Below, piece after piece: positions 37,540 to 49,455 of a stretch of DNA of 64,000 nt. Position 1 is the first letter of the stretch; each line of letters starts with the position of its first letter. Source of the DNA: Anadara kagoshimensis (Eukaryota > Mollusca > Bivalvia > Arcoida > Arcidae); contig CM037867.1 of assembly GCA_021292105.1 (NCBI GenBank), positions 18,198,386 through 18,262,385 on the forward strand, written 5' to 3'. The position numbers and the translations under genes are program-made. The notes below the pieces were generated by a model. It saw only the letters and a list, made by a program, of their open reading frames with translations. It was not told the DNA's origin and made no database searches.

Positions 37540-40410
37540 AAATATATATTCTTCAAAAATCAATTGTTGTGCAAGAAAACCATACAAATGTAGTTTGCTA
37601 CGTGAGGTAATTCAACATGATCCCGCACGCGACTTTAATATAATAATCGTAAAACCGTCATTTATATAATTAATGTTGCGTTAATATTACTGTCATAAAG
37701 ATTAAAAGATAATCTGATAATCCATGACATAATGAATAAAAACTTATTATATAAGATATTTTATTATCATGTTTAACAGAAATATAAATGACCGTTTGTC
37801 ACCCCGATAACAGACAAATCATAATTCTTATCAAAAAGATCTTTAGATATCCAAATATGGTGGTGCAAATGATAATTATTTAATGATTCTATTCATTGCA
37901 TAAAAACCTTGATGACCCAAGACAAATATTTAATAAAGTTTTCTATGGAGCGGTTTACATTTATTTTGAAGACTGTCAAGTGTGTTTAACAATTCGTGCT
38001 AATCAAGTGATCAGGAATTGTTGATCTTTGCACACATCGCAGTGGCTTTCTTATACCGAATCTATGACAGCCTATCAAATTATGTTTTGGTCTTAAACAA
38101 AACATTAAGCTTAATGCAAATATACAAAATTAAAATCGTTTTAGTTGTTTATTAATGAACTGATTACCAAATAGACACAATTACTGGACATTTATATAAC
38201 ACATAGCTACGGCTGGTGATGTCTCGAGTTCCAATTCGAAGCAAGATCCGAGACCCGAGGGTTCTTACTCGAATGATAACATATTACTAATATTTACAAA
38301 CACCAAATGTGCTTCAAAAATATTTGCAATGCTGTAGCCTTTTGTCAGACTAGGTTTGGCTCCAAACCATAAGTTAATACCATACCATTTTCTCTTTTAT
38401 TCAGATTATAAACGAATGCTATAAAGAATAATTTGAGTACCAAAACATACAAATGAAAGTTTAACCCTAAAACCTTTTTGCATTTTTCAAATTGCCTTTT
38501 TTCTACAAGAATATTATAAGTCCGACAATGGCATTGAAATCAATGTCAACACCAGTGACTGTATTTTGAAAATAATAAGAATAGGAGACATTTCATTTCA
38601 GGAAATCAGATCGAATGCTCTTCGAAAGAACCTCTCTGACGGCACATGGAATGGTGCAAATTGAGAATTTGAGGTCAAGAAGCAAAAAGATTGATGAATC
38701 AAGCATTCAACGATAAATTTGAAACCATGGGTTTAGCTGACTTTGAACTCAAATATTTGGGCATGGCTTTGACCTTTCACAAGCATAAAATAAAAACCAA
38801 AATTTCTTGTGATAAGATTGCTCATTCTACAGAAAGTTGAGCCCTAAAGAAAAGTTTAGACATTGAACATCATTAGCGGTTACAGCAGTGCTCTTAAGTT
38901 ACGCGCTAAGTGGGATCGGGATAAACAAAGCCCTGATGATCTTATTGACTCGCAGTCTTTAAAAACATATCTCGTATCTATTGAACTAATCTTGACCTAA
39001 ATCACATATATCTTACTTACAAACTTGACGTAATGCAGGAAATTTTACAATATGTATACATGTTTTTGTACATATGTTATATTTATCAACGAACTATAAA
39101 TTAATATTTCTTGATAAAAGACAATTACATTTAATTACAGTGACCTATACGTGTGTCTGATAAAGATAAAAATCTCTCATTTATTCTTTATCAAACTTAT
39201 ATCTTATCCTGAATATATCTCGTATTTAACATGGCGCTCAGTTCCATTGATTTATGTTCGGAGATACCAACTCGTCGGTACACGCGGCACGTGCCTGCTG
39301 TTCAAACGTTTTTGTGTTTTTTCAAAGTTCGTCAAATACGAATTTGAAAGAAATACCAACTGGTGGCGCGTGTTTACTATTTAGAGTTTTTATTTTATTT
39401 TGTTGTTTGAAATTTTCAGGGTATGTCGAATAAAGATTTGAATTGTTATATTTTGGTTTGAAAGATCAAAGATATTGTTTTATTTACATTTATCAACACT
39501 TAATGGGATATTTGTGAAACACAGCCAAGATACAAGACTATTTGTCAGAAACTCCGTATCTCAATACGTCACCTGCACAGGTGTTCACTAACAAAACATC
39601 TCCCGTTTTGGAACAGGTTCCAATCCTGTATACATGCACATATTTCAAATGCACTACATATCATCAAGTAAATATTTGCTGGATGACTTTTTTCACTGAC
39701 AATAATAGTTTGTATAGGCATCATAGAACACATATTTGCCATACAAGTTTATAATCTTGATTGAATGCTTAATTGAAATGAGTTTTACATCCATTTCAAG
39801 AATGTTTCACCTATAGCTATAAGTAGAATGGCATAAGTTTTTACAGTTGAAGTGTGCTCGGGCCAATATTAATTTACACGAAGTGTTCTTTATTTTATCA
39901 AGCAAACCGTGAAAGAGGCATCGAATTTTAAGGTCTTTTGCAAAACATGATACCCATGGATTTTATTGCTACATGTAACTGTTCGAAACCCAGTCTCCCA
40001 AACACAGAGTATCATATTGAATATGTCTTAATATAAAATCATAAATAGTACCAATAGCTGAAACACATGTATTTATCTATACCTAATCTAGCCAAATACA
40101 GACAAACACTAACCAACGGATAATAAACAATTATTGCAGAGGTATGCAGTATTAACAATTTACGTTCCAGTCATTTCACATTGATGCCGTAAGTCCTAGA
40201 ATAGTGGTGTAAACTGGAGTACCATGAGAAAACAACCGACCCTCGATTAGCGCACTGATGTACTTTCTCGCACTATAACATGCAGGATTTGAACTTACGA
40301 GATGAGAGGCGCTTTGATCCGTAAGTGGGAAACGGGTATTGAAACCTCTGAAAACTGAAAAAATAATTCTATGATTTATCATCATAAAGTCTTTCTGGGT
40401 GTAGGCTTGT
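37540..40410. other. AT-rich, nothing recognised
   Basis: Almost 3 kb without a convincing ORF, splice-bounded exon or RNA gene. Near 38195-38290 a fragment CGGCTGGTGATGTCTCGAG hints at a SINE family 1 tail. A diverged SINE head may lie at 40195-40340 (inverted B-box-like GGATTTGAACTTACGAGA). Confidence 0.45.
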
Positions 40411-40525
40411 GCAAGGAATACAATTAAATGGCACGCACATGTGTTTAACTTAATTTGCCAGTTTCAATTTTTTACTTTTGCTTGGGAATTGTGATTTGAA
40501 CATGGGTTGTGTGTTTTTTATCTTC
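40410..40525 (+). repeat. Interspersed repeat family C fragment
   Basis: TAATTTGCCAGTTTCAATTT, TTTTACTTTTGCTTGGGAAT and TTTGAACATGGGTTGTGTGT follow the family 3' end. Confidence 0.6.
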
Positions 40526-40868
40526 CAATACACGAACTGTTTTTTAGATTAATCCTAAAAGATTATATAAAACATGCTCTCTTCGGCACGAAAAGCTGCT
40601 ATATTGCTATCTGCAATATTAGACAATATCAAAACCAACAAACCAACCAACCTAAGTATATGTATGTATAAATTAAAAACGCTGTATCATTACACCTAGT
40701 TACTAACATCAAACAAAGTTTAGGGGAATATATGATACTTGAAGGTGTTAAGAAGATCCTATCATAGCCGGTTGATACGTCTCATGTATTGTAAGAAATA
40801 ACTCACCCTCTATCAATGTGCCTATTTAATATCAGGAATAGTGATATAATATGAAAATTAAGTACATT

Positions 40869-41122
40869 ACAGACCTGTCCAAAGTTTAACATTGAGGTAA
40901 CGAAAAATATCTGAAGCTCGGCTGCCGAATGGTCGAGATATCGATAGCTTGTAACTAAGAATTTTAATAGATCTGTCCAAAGGGGCGTGGATAATTTTTG
41001 CCACCTCCTTTACATGGATAATGTCTGCCGAAAAACTGTCGAGATATAGCTCACGATGGACCGAGATTTGTTGTCGATTTGGCACAAATTCGTTAGCTTG
41101 GATAATTTTTTCGACAGGTCGG
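40869..41122. mobile_element. MITE family F copy (AGACCTGTC termini)
   Basis: The left end AGACCTGTCCAAAGTTTAAC..GTAACGAA and the right end (reverse complement CGACCTGTCGAAAAAATTAT..GCTAACGAA) form inverted repeats of about 35 bp. Inside are GGTCGAGATATCGATAGCTT and CTGTCGAGATATAGCTCACG. Related ends are at 32580, 44910, 53690 and 54620. Confidence 0.65.
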
Positions 41123-41284
41123 TATTGCATTTATAAATTGTATGTGTTTTTGATGATTAAAATAAATTTTGTAACCTATCTTAAAGTTCATGTGTCTTTT
41201 TGATTATTAAAAAATAAAATTTTGTGATTATAAGACTGCCTTCAACCCAAACCCTGTAATCTGTGCTATTACTTTTGAAATGTG

Positions 41285-41490
41285 AATGTCTCGGTGGCTC
41301 AGTGATACAGCGTTTTTCATGAGAGCTGAAGGTCATAGGTGCGAATTCCGGTCGGTTCATGCATAAGACTTTATGATTTCAGATACTACTTCTTCACCTG
41401 GCTCCCTGTATTAAGATTGGTTAACCTTGGAAATGGTATGCTTGTCTGCGGAGTACCGAATTTGTGAGCTTGTGCTTCAGTAAAATTAAA
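41285..41490 (+). mobile_element. SINE copy, third head type
   Basis: A tRNA-like A box in CTCGGTGGCTCAGTGATACA and a B box in AGGTGCGAATTCCGGTC are followed by ACTTCTTCACCTGGCTCCCT and TGCTTGTCTGCGG. It abuts the inverted SINE at 41495. Confidence 0.6.
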
Positions 41491-41494
41491 TACA

Positions 41495-41817
41495 CCCTGA
41501 GTTGAGTAATAGTGTATCACTTATATCGAGACGTCACCAGCTAAAGGCTAAGGTGCAGAAATTTTCCATGTGCGTTGCGTTAATGGCATTATACAACAGG
41601 GTTCTTTAGCGTGCCAAGCCCACCGTGACATGGGACCTCGTTTATTTTAAGTTCCCATCCGAAAGAACCGTGACTTCCATTCCGTAATGCCGAGTGCTTG
41701 GCGAAAGAAGTCACTACCCACTTTCAAGTCTTGGGTCAGACCCAGTCGGAGTTGGCACCCACGACCTCCCACTTACGAAGCAACCACTCTACCAACGGAG
41801 CTACCGCGGTGTTACAA
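41495..41817 (-). mobile_element. SINE family 1, near-complete copy (minus)
   Basis: On the minus strand the tRNA-like head GCGGTAGCTCCGTTGGTAGA and GTCGTGGGTGCCAACTCC (B box slightly decayed) is followed by GGTAGTGACTTCTTTCGCCA, TTCTTTCGGATGGGAACTTA, AACCCTGTTGTATAATGCCA, AACGCAACGCACATGG and GGTGACGTCTCGATATAAGT. It runs about 320 bp and is collinear with 56221-56560. Confidence 0.9.
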
Positions 41818-41820
41818 ATC

Positions 41821-41990
41821 CATCCTGAGTGTGTGCTAGTACAAGAAAGACCATAAAACACACTCTCACATCTTACGCATATACAGACTTCTTCCACGGC
41901 TAATCCTTAGAGATAGGTAAACTGGCTCTTGTCGCGAATAGCTGAAAAATGGCTGATGCGATGTTAAACAACCTTACAACAACAACCAGA
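41821..41990 (-). mobile_element. SINE family 2 fragment (minus)
   Basis: TGTGTGCTAGTACAAGAAAG, CTCTTGTCGCGAATAGCTGA and GGCTGATGCGATGTTAAACA on the plus strand match the central and tail part of 3625-3850 in the same order. It abuts the family 1 copy at 41495-41817. Confidence 0.65.
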
Positions 41991-42581
41991 TTTGTGCAAA
42001 AAACGTACCGTCAATAGGCAATTTGCTTTATGAAACATACACCCATCCTTATTATCGAAAATGTACTAAGGTTTAATATGTATGTTTTCAAACATCCATA
42101 AAATGAAAATGAAAGAAAAGTTTCTGAAAATTGAGCTGAATAGATATTTCCTTCAGATATAAATGACATCAGAAATGACAATAAAATTTTGGGGATTCTT
42201 TATTCACAAATGAAATTCGTAACAGCTTGTTTTTGATGGTATTCATACACTCAAGAAATTCGTAACAACTTGCTTTTTTAAGATATAAGTTTAACAACAG
42301 GTCATAGATTTTGAAGATTACATATTAATGTGATTCTTTCCTAAGCGACATTTATGGTTATCATCTCTTAAACTTTGATATTTTTGTATTTAAATTTAAT
42401 GAATATAATTTTTTTATAGCATTTAAAATATCACTCTGTAAATTAACATTCATTTTACGTGAGAAAATAATCTGCCGTTTTTTGGTGTTAGTGAACTTGA
42501 ACCAGTCTAATAAACACTTCCAACTTGCAAAGAAAAAAAATCTCGACCTGTGTCGTGACGTCATAACAGCAACAAAACTTA

Positions 42582-42634
42582 TGATGATGATGATGATGAT
42601 GATGATGATAATGATTATTATTATTAATATATCG

Positions 42635-42671
<37 letters not shown>
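42582..42671 (+). repeat. Trinucleotide tracts (ATG)n, then (TTA)n
   Basis: ATG repeats (42582-42608) run into TTA/ATT repeats (42612-42671). Translation gives poly-Met or poly-Leu/Asn, which are artefacts. Confidence 0.92.
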
Positions 42672-42676
<5 letters not shown>

Positions 42677-43129
42677 ACCATTATTAAAATATTGGTATAT
42701 AATTGAGAGCGTATTAACTGAACAATACTCAAACGAAAACACTAAATCCAATTAAAATCGAATAACAATTGTATATGATGATCATATGATCGCTTTTCAT
42801 TCAAATCTGTTAATGTAATTAAACCGAAGTGTAAACAGATCATTTGACAATACGTGTAAACAAGGGTAATATTGTCATACTGATATGTTGATATTACACT
42901 TCCCCGAGTGTTTACACTCACACTTGAGTGTAAACAAATTAACTAATACAAATAAAGTAAAATTTGACTCAGTTATTTTGATCTGTCCGCTTAATCTAAA
43001 ATATAAATATTACATAGGATTTTAATATTGAAATCGGTAATTCTATTACATTGTGCTAGTTTTCATATAAACACGAATTCCTGTATCCTAACATATTGAA
43101 CAAGAGACCGTAATATCAGTAATGTGGCG

Positions 43130-43290
43130 CAATCCAGTAATTACCAGCGTTTTAGCGTTGGGGCAAAATTGTTTTTGCACAAGTCATGCTTTTTTCCTCT
43201 ATTTTCGAGGCGTAATTCCCAGTGTTTTAGCGATGGGGCATAAAACGCTGGGACAAAAGTGTTTTTCCCCAATGATTTTTTTCTATTTTA
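43130..43290 (+). repeat. Imperfect tandem duplication, about 78 bp
   Basis: AGCGTTTTAGCGTTGGGGCA with a TTTTTCCTCTATTTTCGAGGC block recurs as AGTGTTTTAGCGATGGGGCA with TTTTTTCTATTTTAGAAGC. No gene. Confidence 0.6.
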
Positions 43291-44470
43291 GAAGCGAAAA
43301 TTTGATGGATGCTGGAAGAAAGCGATGTATCCAGAGAAAACCACCTACCTTCAGCAAACTTTATCACACTACCTTGTATACTAGTAGGATTTGAACCAAG
43401 GTGGTGAGAGGCACTGTGATTTTCAAGTGCACGTTTTAGAGAATTCCACCCCAGTAGATGTTGTTTTATATGTTAGGAGTTAACCCATACTTAGAGACAT
43501 CACAATATAAGTGAACTAATCATGACTTGAACGATAAACTTATAGTACTTTTACTTAATCGCTCAGGGTGACGTCTCGATATAAGTGACACACATAATTC
43601 CCCCTTCACTCGCTTGCCTTTACCTGTCTCGTCACAACAGGTACACTTATGTAAACTATACAAAAAGGAAAACATCTTTTTAAAAATTCTACAAATAATT
43701 CAACATTAATTTACCGTCCTTTTAAAAAAATACCTGCCTTTGAAGTCCCCTAAATGATATATTAAACACCCATCAGTTCATATTAAATTGTAAAAGTTCA
43801 GAGGAAGTCGCTAGGAATAATGGGATATTGAAGGCTACCCCCAGACATCACGTGACTTTATGATTACAGAATAATGCACAAATGTGTCAATTCAATGCAC
43901 TCAGGATAGGTTAAAATTTTCACATTTTTCATTTTCCTGTAATCTATTATCAGTTTTATTGCGGGATCATGAATTTTCTACATTTGTGCGTATAGAGGAA
44001 TATCAAGTTGTCCACGACTCCGTAAAACCGGTACTCGGCGTACTGCACTAAAATATCCAAATGTCACAAAACGAGTTCGACCTCAATTCAACATCAATTG
44101 AAACCAATCGCTTACTTTGCCATTAGCGTATGCCATAAAGACGGTCTGGTCTGTGTACCAGGTTTACCGCTATCAAAAACATATGTACATCAGGACTGAT
44201 TGTCCTACAAAAGACATTATGTGTATTAAAATCCTCTGTTCATCAAAACTATCATATTTAATTTAAGGGACTCAGGACCGCTGATGGTCAATATAGTCAA
44301 AATTTTACAATTGGTTTTTAATATTTCATTTAGAAAATTTAGAAAAATAGATAATATGACATCTTTATATGGCATTTTTTTTTAACTTTTCATTCAGAAT
44401 TATATACATAGAGTGACACAGCTTCCAGTTAGAGACCATGAGATGGCTGACTGATCAATTCTGAAACATC
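43290..44470. other. Nothing recognised apart from SINE remnants
   Basis: A degraded inverted tRNA-like B box at about 43389-43400 (GGATTTGAACCAAGG) and a SINE tail near 43565 (GTGACGTCTCGATATAAGTG). The rest is AT-rich and without signal. Confidence 0.4.
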
Positions 44471-44476
44471 TTAAGT

Positions 44477-44680
44477 TTCAATATAAAAAAATCACCGATA
44501 CACATAATTAAACATAGAAATGATACCGTAAAATATTGTATTCAATTCAACTTTATAAAAAAACATTTTGACTTTTAAATTGGTCCAAATAGAGGTCATG
44601 TTTCAATATAAAATAAAATTCGCCGATACACATAATTTAACATTAGTTGAAATGATACCGTAAACATTGATATTTGCAAT
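44477..44680 (+). repeat. Direct duplication, offset about 126 bp
   Basis: TTTCAATATAAAAAAATCAC then CGATACACATAATTAAACAT and GAAATGATACCGTAAA at 44477-44535 recur at 44603-44665. Confidence 0.75.
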
Positions 44681-44754
44681 TCAGAAAAACAATTCATCAT
44701 TGTCAAAAATGTTTTCTTTGAAACTTAATATTATAAATTAAAGTGGATGTTCAC

Positions 44755-45050
44755 TGATTAAAATTTCGGATAACCGCTTAAATCAAGTCTATCTGGCTGA
44801 TCATTGACTTTTTGTCGTGTTCTATGTTCTTCTATAACGCAAAATTCCAATAGATAGTGAAAAGCCGGTACGGTGCAGGACAGAGATAGATAGTGCAGGT
44901 CTATCAAAAGTTTGACACTAAATTAACGAACTTGGTATTTATTGATTCAAATTTCGGATAACCGCTTAAATTAAAACTATCAGACTGATAATTGACTTTT
45001 GTTGTGTACTGCTTCAATCAAGCGAAATTTGTACAGTGCAGACAGAGCAT
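44755..45050 (+). repeat. Direct duplication, offset about 187 bp
   Basis: A TTTCGGATAACCGCTTAAAT block with CTGATCATTGACTTTT at 44764 recurs at 44951 with CTGATAATTGACTTTT. A MITE family F end (GTTTGACACTAAATTAACGA) lies between them. Confidence 0.75.
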
Positions 45051-45054
45051 CCTG

Positions 45055-45360
45055 ATTCCTCGTTACCTCAAAAGTTTTATGACCGTCATCACAGTATTGT
45101 TTATAAGTTTTATGTCTATGTGTCCTAGTATTACCTTGCTTATATTTGACGTCCCATAGTCCCATGTTCCTTTCACTCAATTTTGATTACACACGTGGCG
45201 GGTATAGCTAGCTAAACAGCAGGTGCGTACCCTTCCGGAGCACCCGGCCTCACTTCTCTGGTGGAAGTTCACGTGTCTAACCTGACTTGTCAATTCCAAT
45301 GTTTTTACTTTGCTTCTGGATATTCGGACATGGATTAGTATGTTTGTTTTTGATTATATC
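45055..45360 (+). repeat. Interspersed repeat family C, fullest copy
   Basis: Order: CTCGTTACCTCAAAAGTTTT, ATGACCGTCATCACAGTATT, ATATTTGACGTCCCATAGTC, CACTCAATTTTGATTACACA, GTGGCGGGTATAGCTAGCTA, CGGAGCACCCGGCCTCACTT, GGTGGAAGTTCACGTGT, AATGTTTTTACTTTGCTTCT, CGGACATGGATTAGTATGTT. About 300 bp with no ORF, A-tail or visible terminal inverted repeats, so the class is unknown. Confidence 0.8.
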
Positions 45361-45579
45361 TTGACAGCTGTTTTCGGCCGCTGCTATCTATATCTCGGTA
45401 ACGCAGATTGCCTCTAGACTCTATAAAAGTTTCATATAGGCGCCAACTCTTGTATATAATTGAAAAAATAAACTGAAAACGAAAGTCATTGTATTAGAGA
45501 CAACTACTGAGGTAGAATTAAATTTATCCCAATATTTATTAAAATTTATGCCATGCGTGTCTTGTAGATTTCTCTGGGA

Positions 45580-45800
45580 GCTTCGGTGACTGAGTGGTTT
45601 TAAATGTGACCTTAGGGCTCACAACTGCTCTCAACGCCTGCGTCCAAATCGAAGTATCCATTAGGGATAGATCCTAATGTATCGCTGCCGAAGGTGGATG
45701 GTTTGCTCAGGGCACCCCGGTTTCTTTTGCCATTCCAGAACTGACAGGCTCGACACAATTGAAATAATCTTGACTAGGGCGTCAAACACCATTACTCCAC
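45580..45800 (+). mobile_element. SINE copy, fourth head type with shared tail
   Basis: The head CTTCGGTGACTGAGTGGTTT and TGCGTCCAAATCGAAG are tRNA-like but decayed. Later come TCGCTGCCGAAGGTGGATGG, CCATTCCAGAACTGACAGGC and the shared tail CTTGACTAGGGCGTCAAACA. Confidence 0.6.
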
Positions 45801-46381
45801 TGCAAGACACTTGTAAAAACTCAATACTTCCATTTCATCTATGAATTCCGTTATTTCGATAAAGATCATATTATGCCACTTGAAGTGAAATCGACAAAAA
45901 GAAATGACGCAGACTTTATTTCAGTGATCAGATTTTCTTCACAAATAAAACAAAAATAATTTTGAAAATAATTTTAAGAAGGCGTCAGATTGTAAACGTA
46001 TAAGAATAGCATTAGACTCAATACAAATATATATGTACTAAAGAATGTATTATCATGAACACGTTAAAATAAAGTTAAATATTAAGACACCGTGATTATT
46101 AGACGATAGACTAGATAAACGTATTTACGAACTTCTTAAATTTCACCAATTTTAGATTTTAACTTCAAAAATGAAAATAAAAAAAATACCAAAAACGTGA
46201 TTAGGTAGTCTAAATTATAATGAGTCAAGTGGGGTATTTATACAACAAATTTGTTTAATGATTTGTAATGTTTTCGCATTTGTAAGAAAGATGTATACGA
46301 CAAAGAACCATTTATGAGATTATACACATCGCCATACAATAACGTAATGTGTTTGCAATTAAACAATATGTACCAGAAATA

Positions 46382-46383
<2 letters not shown>

Positions 46384-46423
<40 letters not shown>

Positions 46424-46459
46424 GAGAGAGGGGGAGAGAGAGAGAGAGAGAGAGAGAGA
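46384..46459 (+). repeat. Interrupted (GA)n tract
   Basis: A GA tract of about 76 bp interrupted twice by GGGGAGAGAG. Confidence 0.95.
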
Positions 46460-47074
46460 TGATCCAGCCATTGATATGAGAACAATTTGTAGCTTCATCT
46501 CCGATTTAGTGGGGACACTACCTCCAAGATCTACGATAGTTTAAAATGCTGTTATTCCCAATGGAGTATTCAGTCATAAGCAACGTCCCATCAATATTTT
46601 AATAAATTTTATGATGACGACGACTATCTTTAATAGTCATGACCTCTGTTTTTACTTTATATGAAACATGAAGGAGGCTAGTCGTGGTAAAACAACCGAT
46701 ATACCGGTACCAATGGCTATCCCGTCTAAATTGCATACTCCCTTACTCACACTGTGACGTAATGACGTAATGCTGGACGAGGCTCACGGGCATTTGAAAT
46801 TATCATGATTTCACACGGGTATTAATCTAGATTTTTTGTCCAACAGTTTGTAATGTCCACTCTGTGTGTAGTAGTGTCCACTGCGGTTTTTTTCCGTTTA
46901 CACATTCGGACATACATGTAATGATACACAGTAGAGTGTTATAAATGGCAACAAAATTTAAATTTAAATACAAGATTCCAATCATGTCATGTTGTTAAAA
47001 TTAGCTATTTCAATTTGTTAAATGGACAGTTGCAGTCGATTTCAAGTGGTCAGGGCGTGACCGATAACTAAATT

Positions 47075-47215
47075 AATTTCAAAATCAGGGGGTCATTTGT
47101 TGAATATCATTGATCTTCTCAGTGTGGTCAATTCAAAATCAGGGGGTCATTTGTTAGAGATCATTTCTCCTCTCGGCGTGGTCAATGCAGAATTAGGGGG
47201 TCATTTCTTTGGTCC
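47075..47215 (+). repeat. Three-unit tandem repeat, 54 bp
   Basis: AATCAGGGGGTCATTTGTT recurs with spacing of 54 bp (G-runs at 47088, 47142 and 47196), each followed by a CTTCTC..GTGTGGTCAAT-like block; the last unit is diverged. Confidence 0.85.
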
Positions 47216-47599
47216 ATTTATCGCCCCAGTGGGACTAAGTTTTCTAATTATATAGCGGAAAAACTAAAATGTGTAATCGTGAATTTCCCGTAGTTCTCAG
47301 CAGTTAATTATTTCGGGGGAATTAATCCGAGGTATTTGTATCGATTAAAACATGGCGAACACTAAAAGGTAAATGCGGAATAAGAATAGATTTCAAACCT
47401 GACAAAAACCAAACTGTTAGCAAAATAAACGACACCATTATTAAGCGATTGAAAGAAAATGTTTTCTATAATTCTTAAATTAACAACATTTATTTCTTTC
47501 AATGCCTTTCTTTAGCTAGCCTGATGTATTTTAAATAGACCTATTAATTAAAAGAAGCGTTTGTTTTACTTGTTCTTCTTTCTAGAATGTGACGGGGTG

Positions 47600-47690
47600 G
47601 CCAAGTGGTCTACAGTGCGAGTCAACGAAAAACAACGTTTCTCATAAGAAGCGAGTACGCACTCTACCAACTGAGCTACCAACGTGCATG
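47600..47690. mobile_element. tRNA-like SINE remnants
   Basis: GGGTGGCCAAGTGGTCTACA on the plus strand resembles a tRNA A-box region. CACTCTACCAACTGAGCTAC is an inverted A box. They look like two truncated heads back to back; neither folds into a full tRNA. Confidence 0.45.
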
Positions 47691-47699
47691 CACGTGGTG

Positions 47700-47880
47700 A
47701 ACACAGTTATATATGTTTAACACCTGGCGGATGTAGCTAGCTAAACAGGGGAGCTTAACCTTTCGAAACACCCGACCTAGTTACTTCCGTGATGTTAGCG
47801 TGTTTTACTTAAATAGTGAGTTTTCAAAGTTTTTACTTTGCTTTTTTTATTTGTGATTTAAACATGGACCGGTAATTTTT
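47700..47880 (+). repeat. Interspersed repeat family C copy
   Basis: CTGGCGGATGTAGCTAGCTA, AACACCCGACCTAGTTACTT and AGTTTTTACTTTGCTTTTTT are in family order. Confidence 0.75.
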
Positions 47881-47980
47881 TAAATTAAATCCTTAACTAC
47901 CACCGATAAAACATACATGCCAGTTTGCCATTCATAATTAAACTACTGACTTTGAACGCATATTTGATATATAATGACGA

Positions 47981-48201
47981 TGTCATATACCATTTTTTGA
48001 ATTTAATCATAAAATACATTAAAACAATGGTATATGACAATAATATACCATTTTTTAATGTATTTTATGATTAAATTCAAAAAATGATATATGACAACGA
48101 CATAGTGTGGTTTAAGTATTTAATAAGACCTTTATTATTGTGTCATATACCATTTTTTGAATGTATTTTATGATTAAATTAAAAAAATATGGTATATGAC
48201 A
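47981..48201. mobile_element. Nested palindromic MITEs (TGTCATATACCA ends)
   Basis: TGTCATATACCATTTTTTGA opens at 47981 and 48141; complementary GGTATATGACA closes at 48039 and 48201, and a third, imperfect closing ATATATGACA at 48095. The 61-bp segment 48141-48201 is almost a perfect palindrome. 47981-48095 is a larger inverted repeat built from the same arms. ACGA flanks both sides of 47981-48095, a possible target duplication. Confidence 0.8.
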
Positions 48202-48209
48202 ATTTTACG

Positions 48210-49010
48210 GATACCCAACAAATGTTTCCCAATCATTCATGTTTAATTTTCATTTAAAATTCTTATACTGATTTTACAATTAAAGAATGTTAAAATTTAC
48301 AATGAACTCCCTGCCTAAATTTAACGACGTGCACCATAATATATCTTAAAACCAAACAGTTTTGTCACATCGTTTTGTCGGGTATGTGGTAGATGTGTTC
48401 GGTTGACTTTATATCTTTTTTTAAAGAAGATAAATGCCACCTTATAAATAAAACAAATGTAGCAATCAACGTGTGATAGCTACCATTTTAGGTGCATCCT
48501 CCTTGATTCAAAATATAGAGCCATAACTCATCCGTGTGTAAAAAATACCAAAAACTTTTAAATAAAAAACAAATATTTTACACCCATGATCGTTCCATAA
48601 AATTAAACCTACAAATTAAATGATCAGATTTCGGTAATTTTTACCGCTATGAAACCATATCAAATTTTTATATAAAATTGATTGGCGTTTTCGCGTGTTC
48701 AGTGACAGAATTAATGTTTATCAAGGTATGGCAACCTTTAAGGCAGCCATGTCAATATGTTGACTTGACGTTATTAAACCCCTTTATGCCAAATGAGACC
48801 CGACGATTTATTGGCTGATATTTAAGACTTAATTAAGAAATTCTGCTCCATGGGAATCTACAAAAAAGTTTAAAACATTGAAACTTTAGATCGGTTCCGT
48901 GGGGTGGTATACAATGAGAAGACGTTTAAGTTAAACCTCAAGTCAACTCCTAAACGTTACGTGTCAGACATGTTCAGCATGCACGCAAAAATTGTATGTT
49001 TTTATTTTTT
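48210..49010. other. Nothing recognised
   Basis: AT-rich sequence with no supported exon, RNA gene or repeat. Confidence 0.4.
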
Positions 49011-49011
49011 C

Positions 49012-49013
49012 TC

Positions 49014-49048
<35 letters not shown>

Positions 49049-49165
49049 TTTTTTATTTTTTTACATGCATTTTCTATTTGTTCATTTCTTCCCATAATTT
49101 GTATGGTTTTATTTTTTCTTTTTTTATTTATTTATTTTTTTTAAATTGTTTCATTTATTTATTTA
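49012..49165 (+). repeat. T-rich low-complexity tract with (ATTT)n
   Basis: (TTTA)n and T-rich sequence. The apparent Phe/Ile/Tyr-rich ORF of 90 codons across it is an artefact. Confidence 0.9.
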
Positions 49166-49324
49166 TATGTATGTAAAGATTTGTTTATTTCCTCCGTTTT
49201 CCTTTTGCTCGAGAAAAAAGAAACAAACAAACAATTATCAATATCCATCTTGGTCTTTTTACTTTGTCCCTTCTCTTGATGCCGCACGTGAACTTTTTTA
49301 CCATCGACATAAGTGTGAGGTTGG

Positions 49325-49455
49325 TTGAGATGGCGTGGAGTGGTGTAATACAGTACAGAATAGTGTTTTATGTCCCAGTCAAAATTCTTCCACTCATATC
49401 GAGGTGGCCCATTCTGGCCGGATATGGTGATAAAATACGGGGAACCCAGAGGAAA
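49325..49455 (-). mobile_element. SINE tail fragment (minus)
   Basis: TTTTATGTCCCAGTCAAAAT is the complement of the shared tail (TTGACTGGGAC). It is followed by ACTCATATCGAGGTGGCCCA. Confidence 0.6.

Noticed and set aside
48904..49176. 90-codon hydrophobic ORF suggesting membrane segments
   Set aside because: T-rich (ATTT)n low-complexity DNA gives Phe/Ile/Tyr by composition alone.
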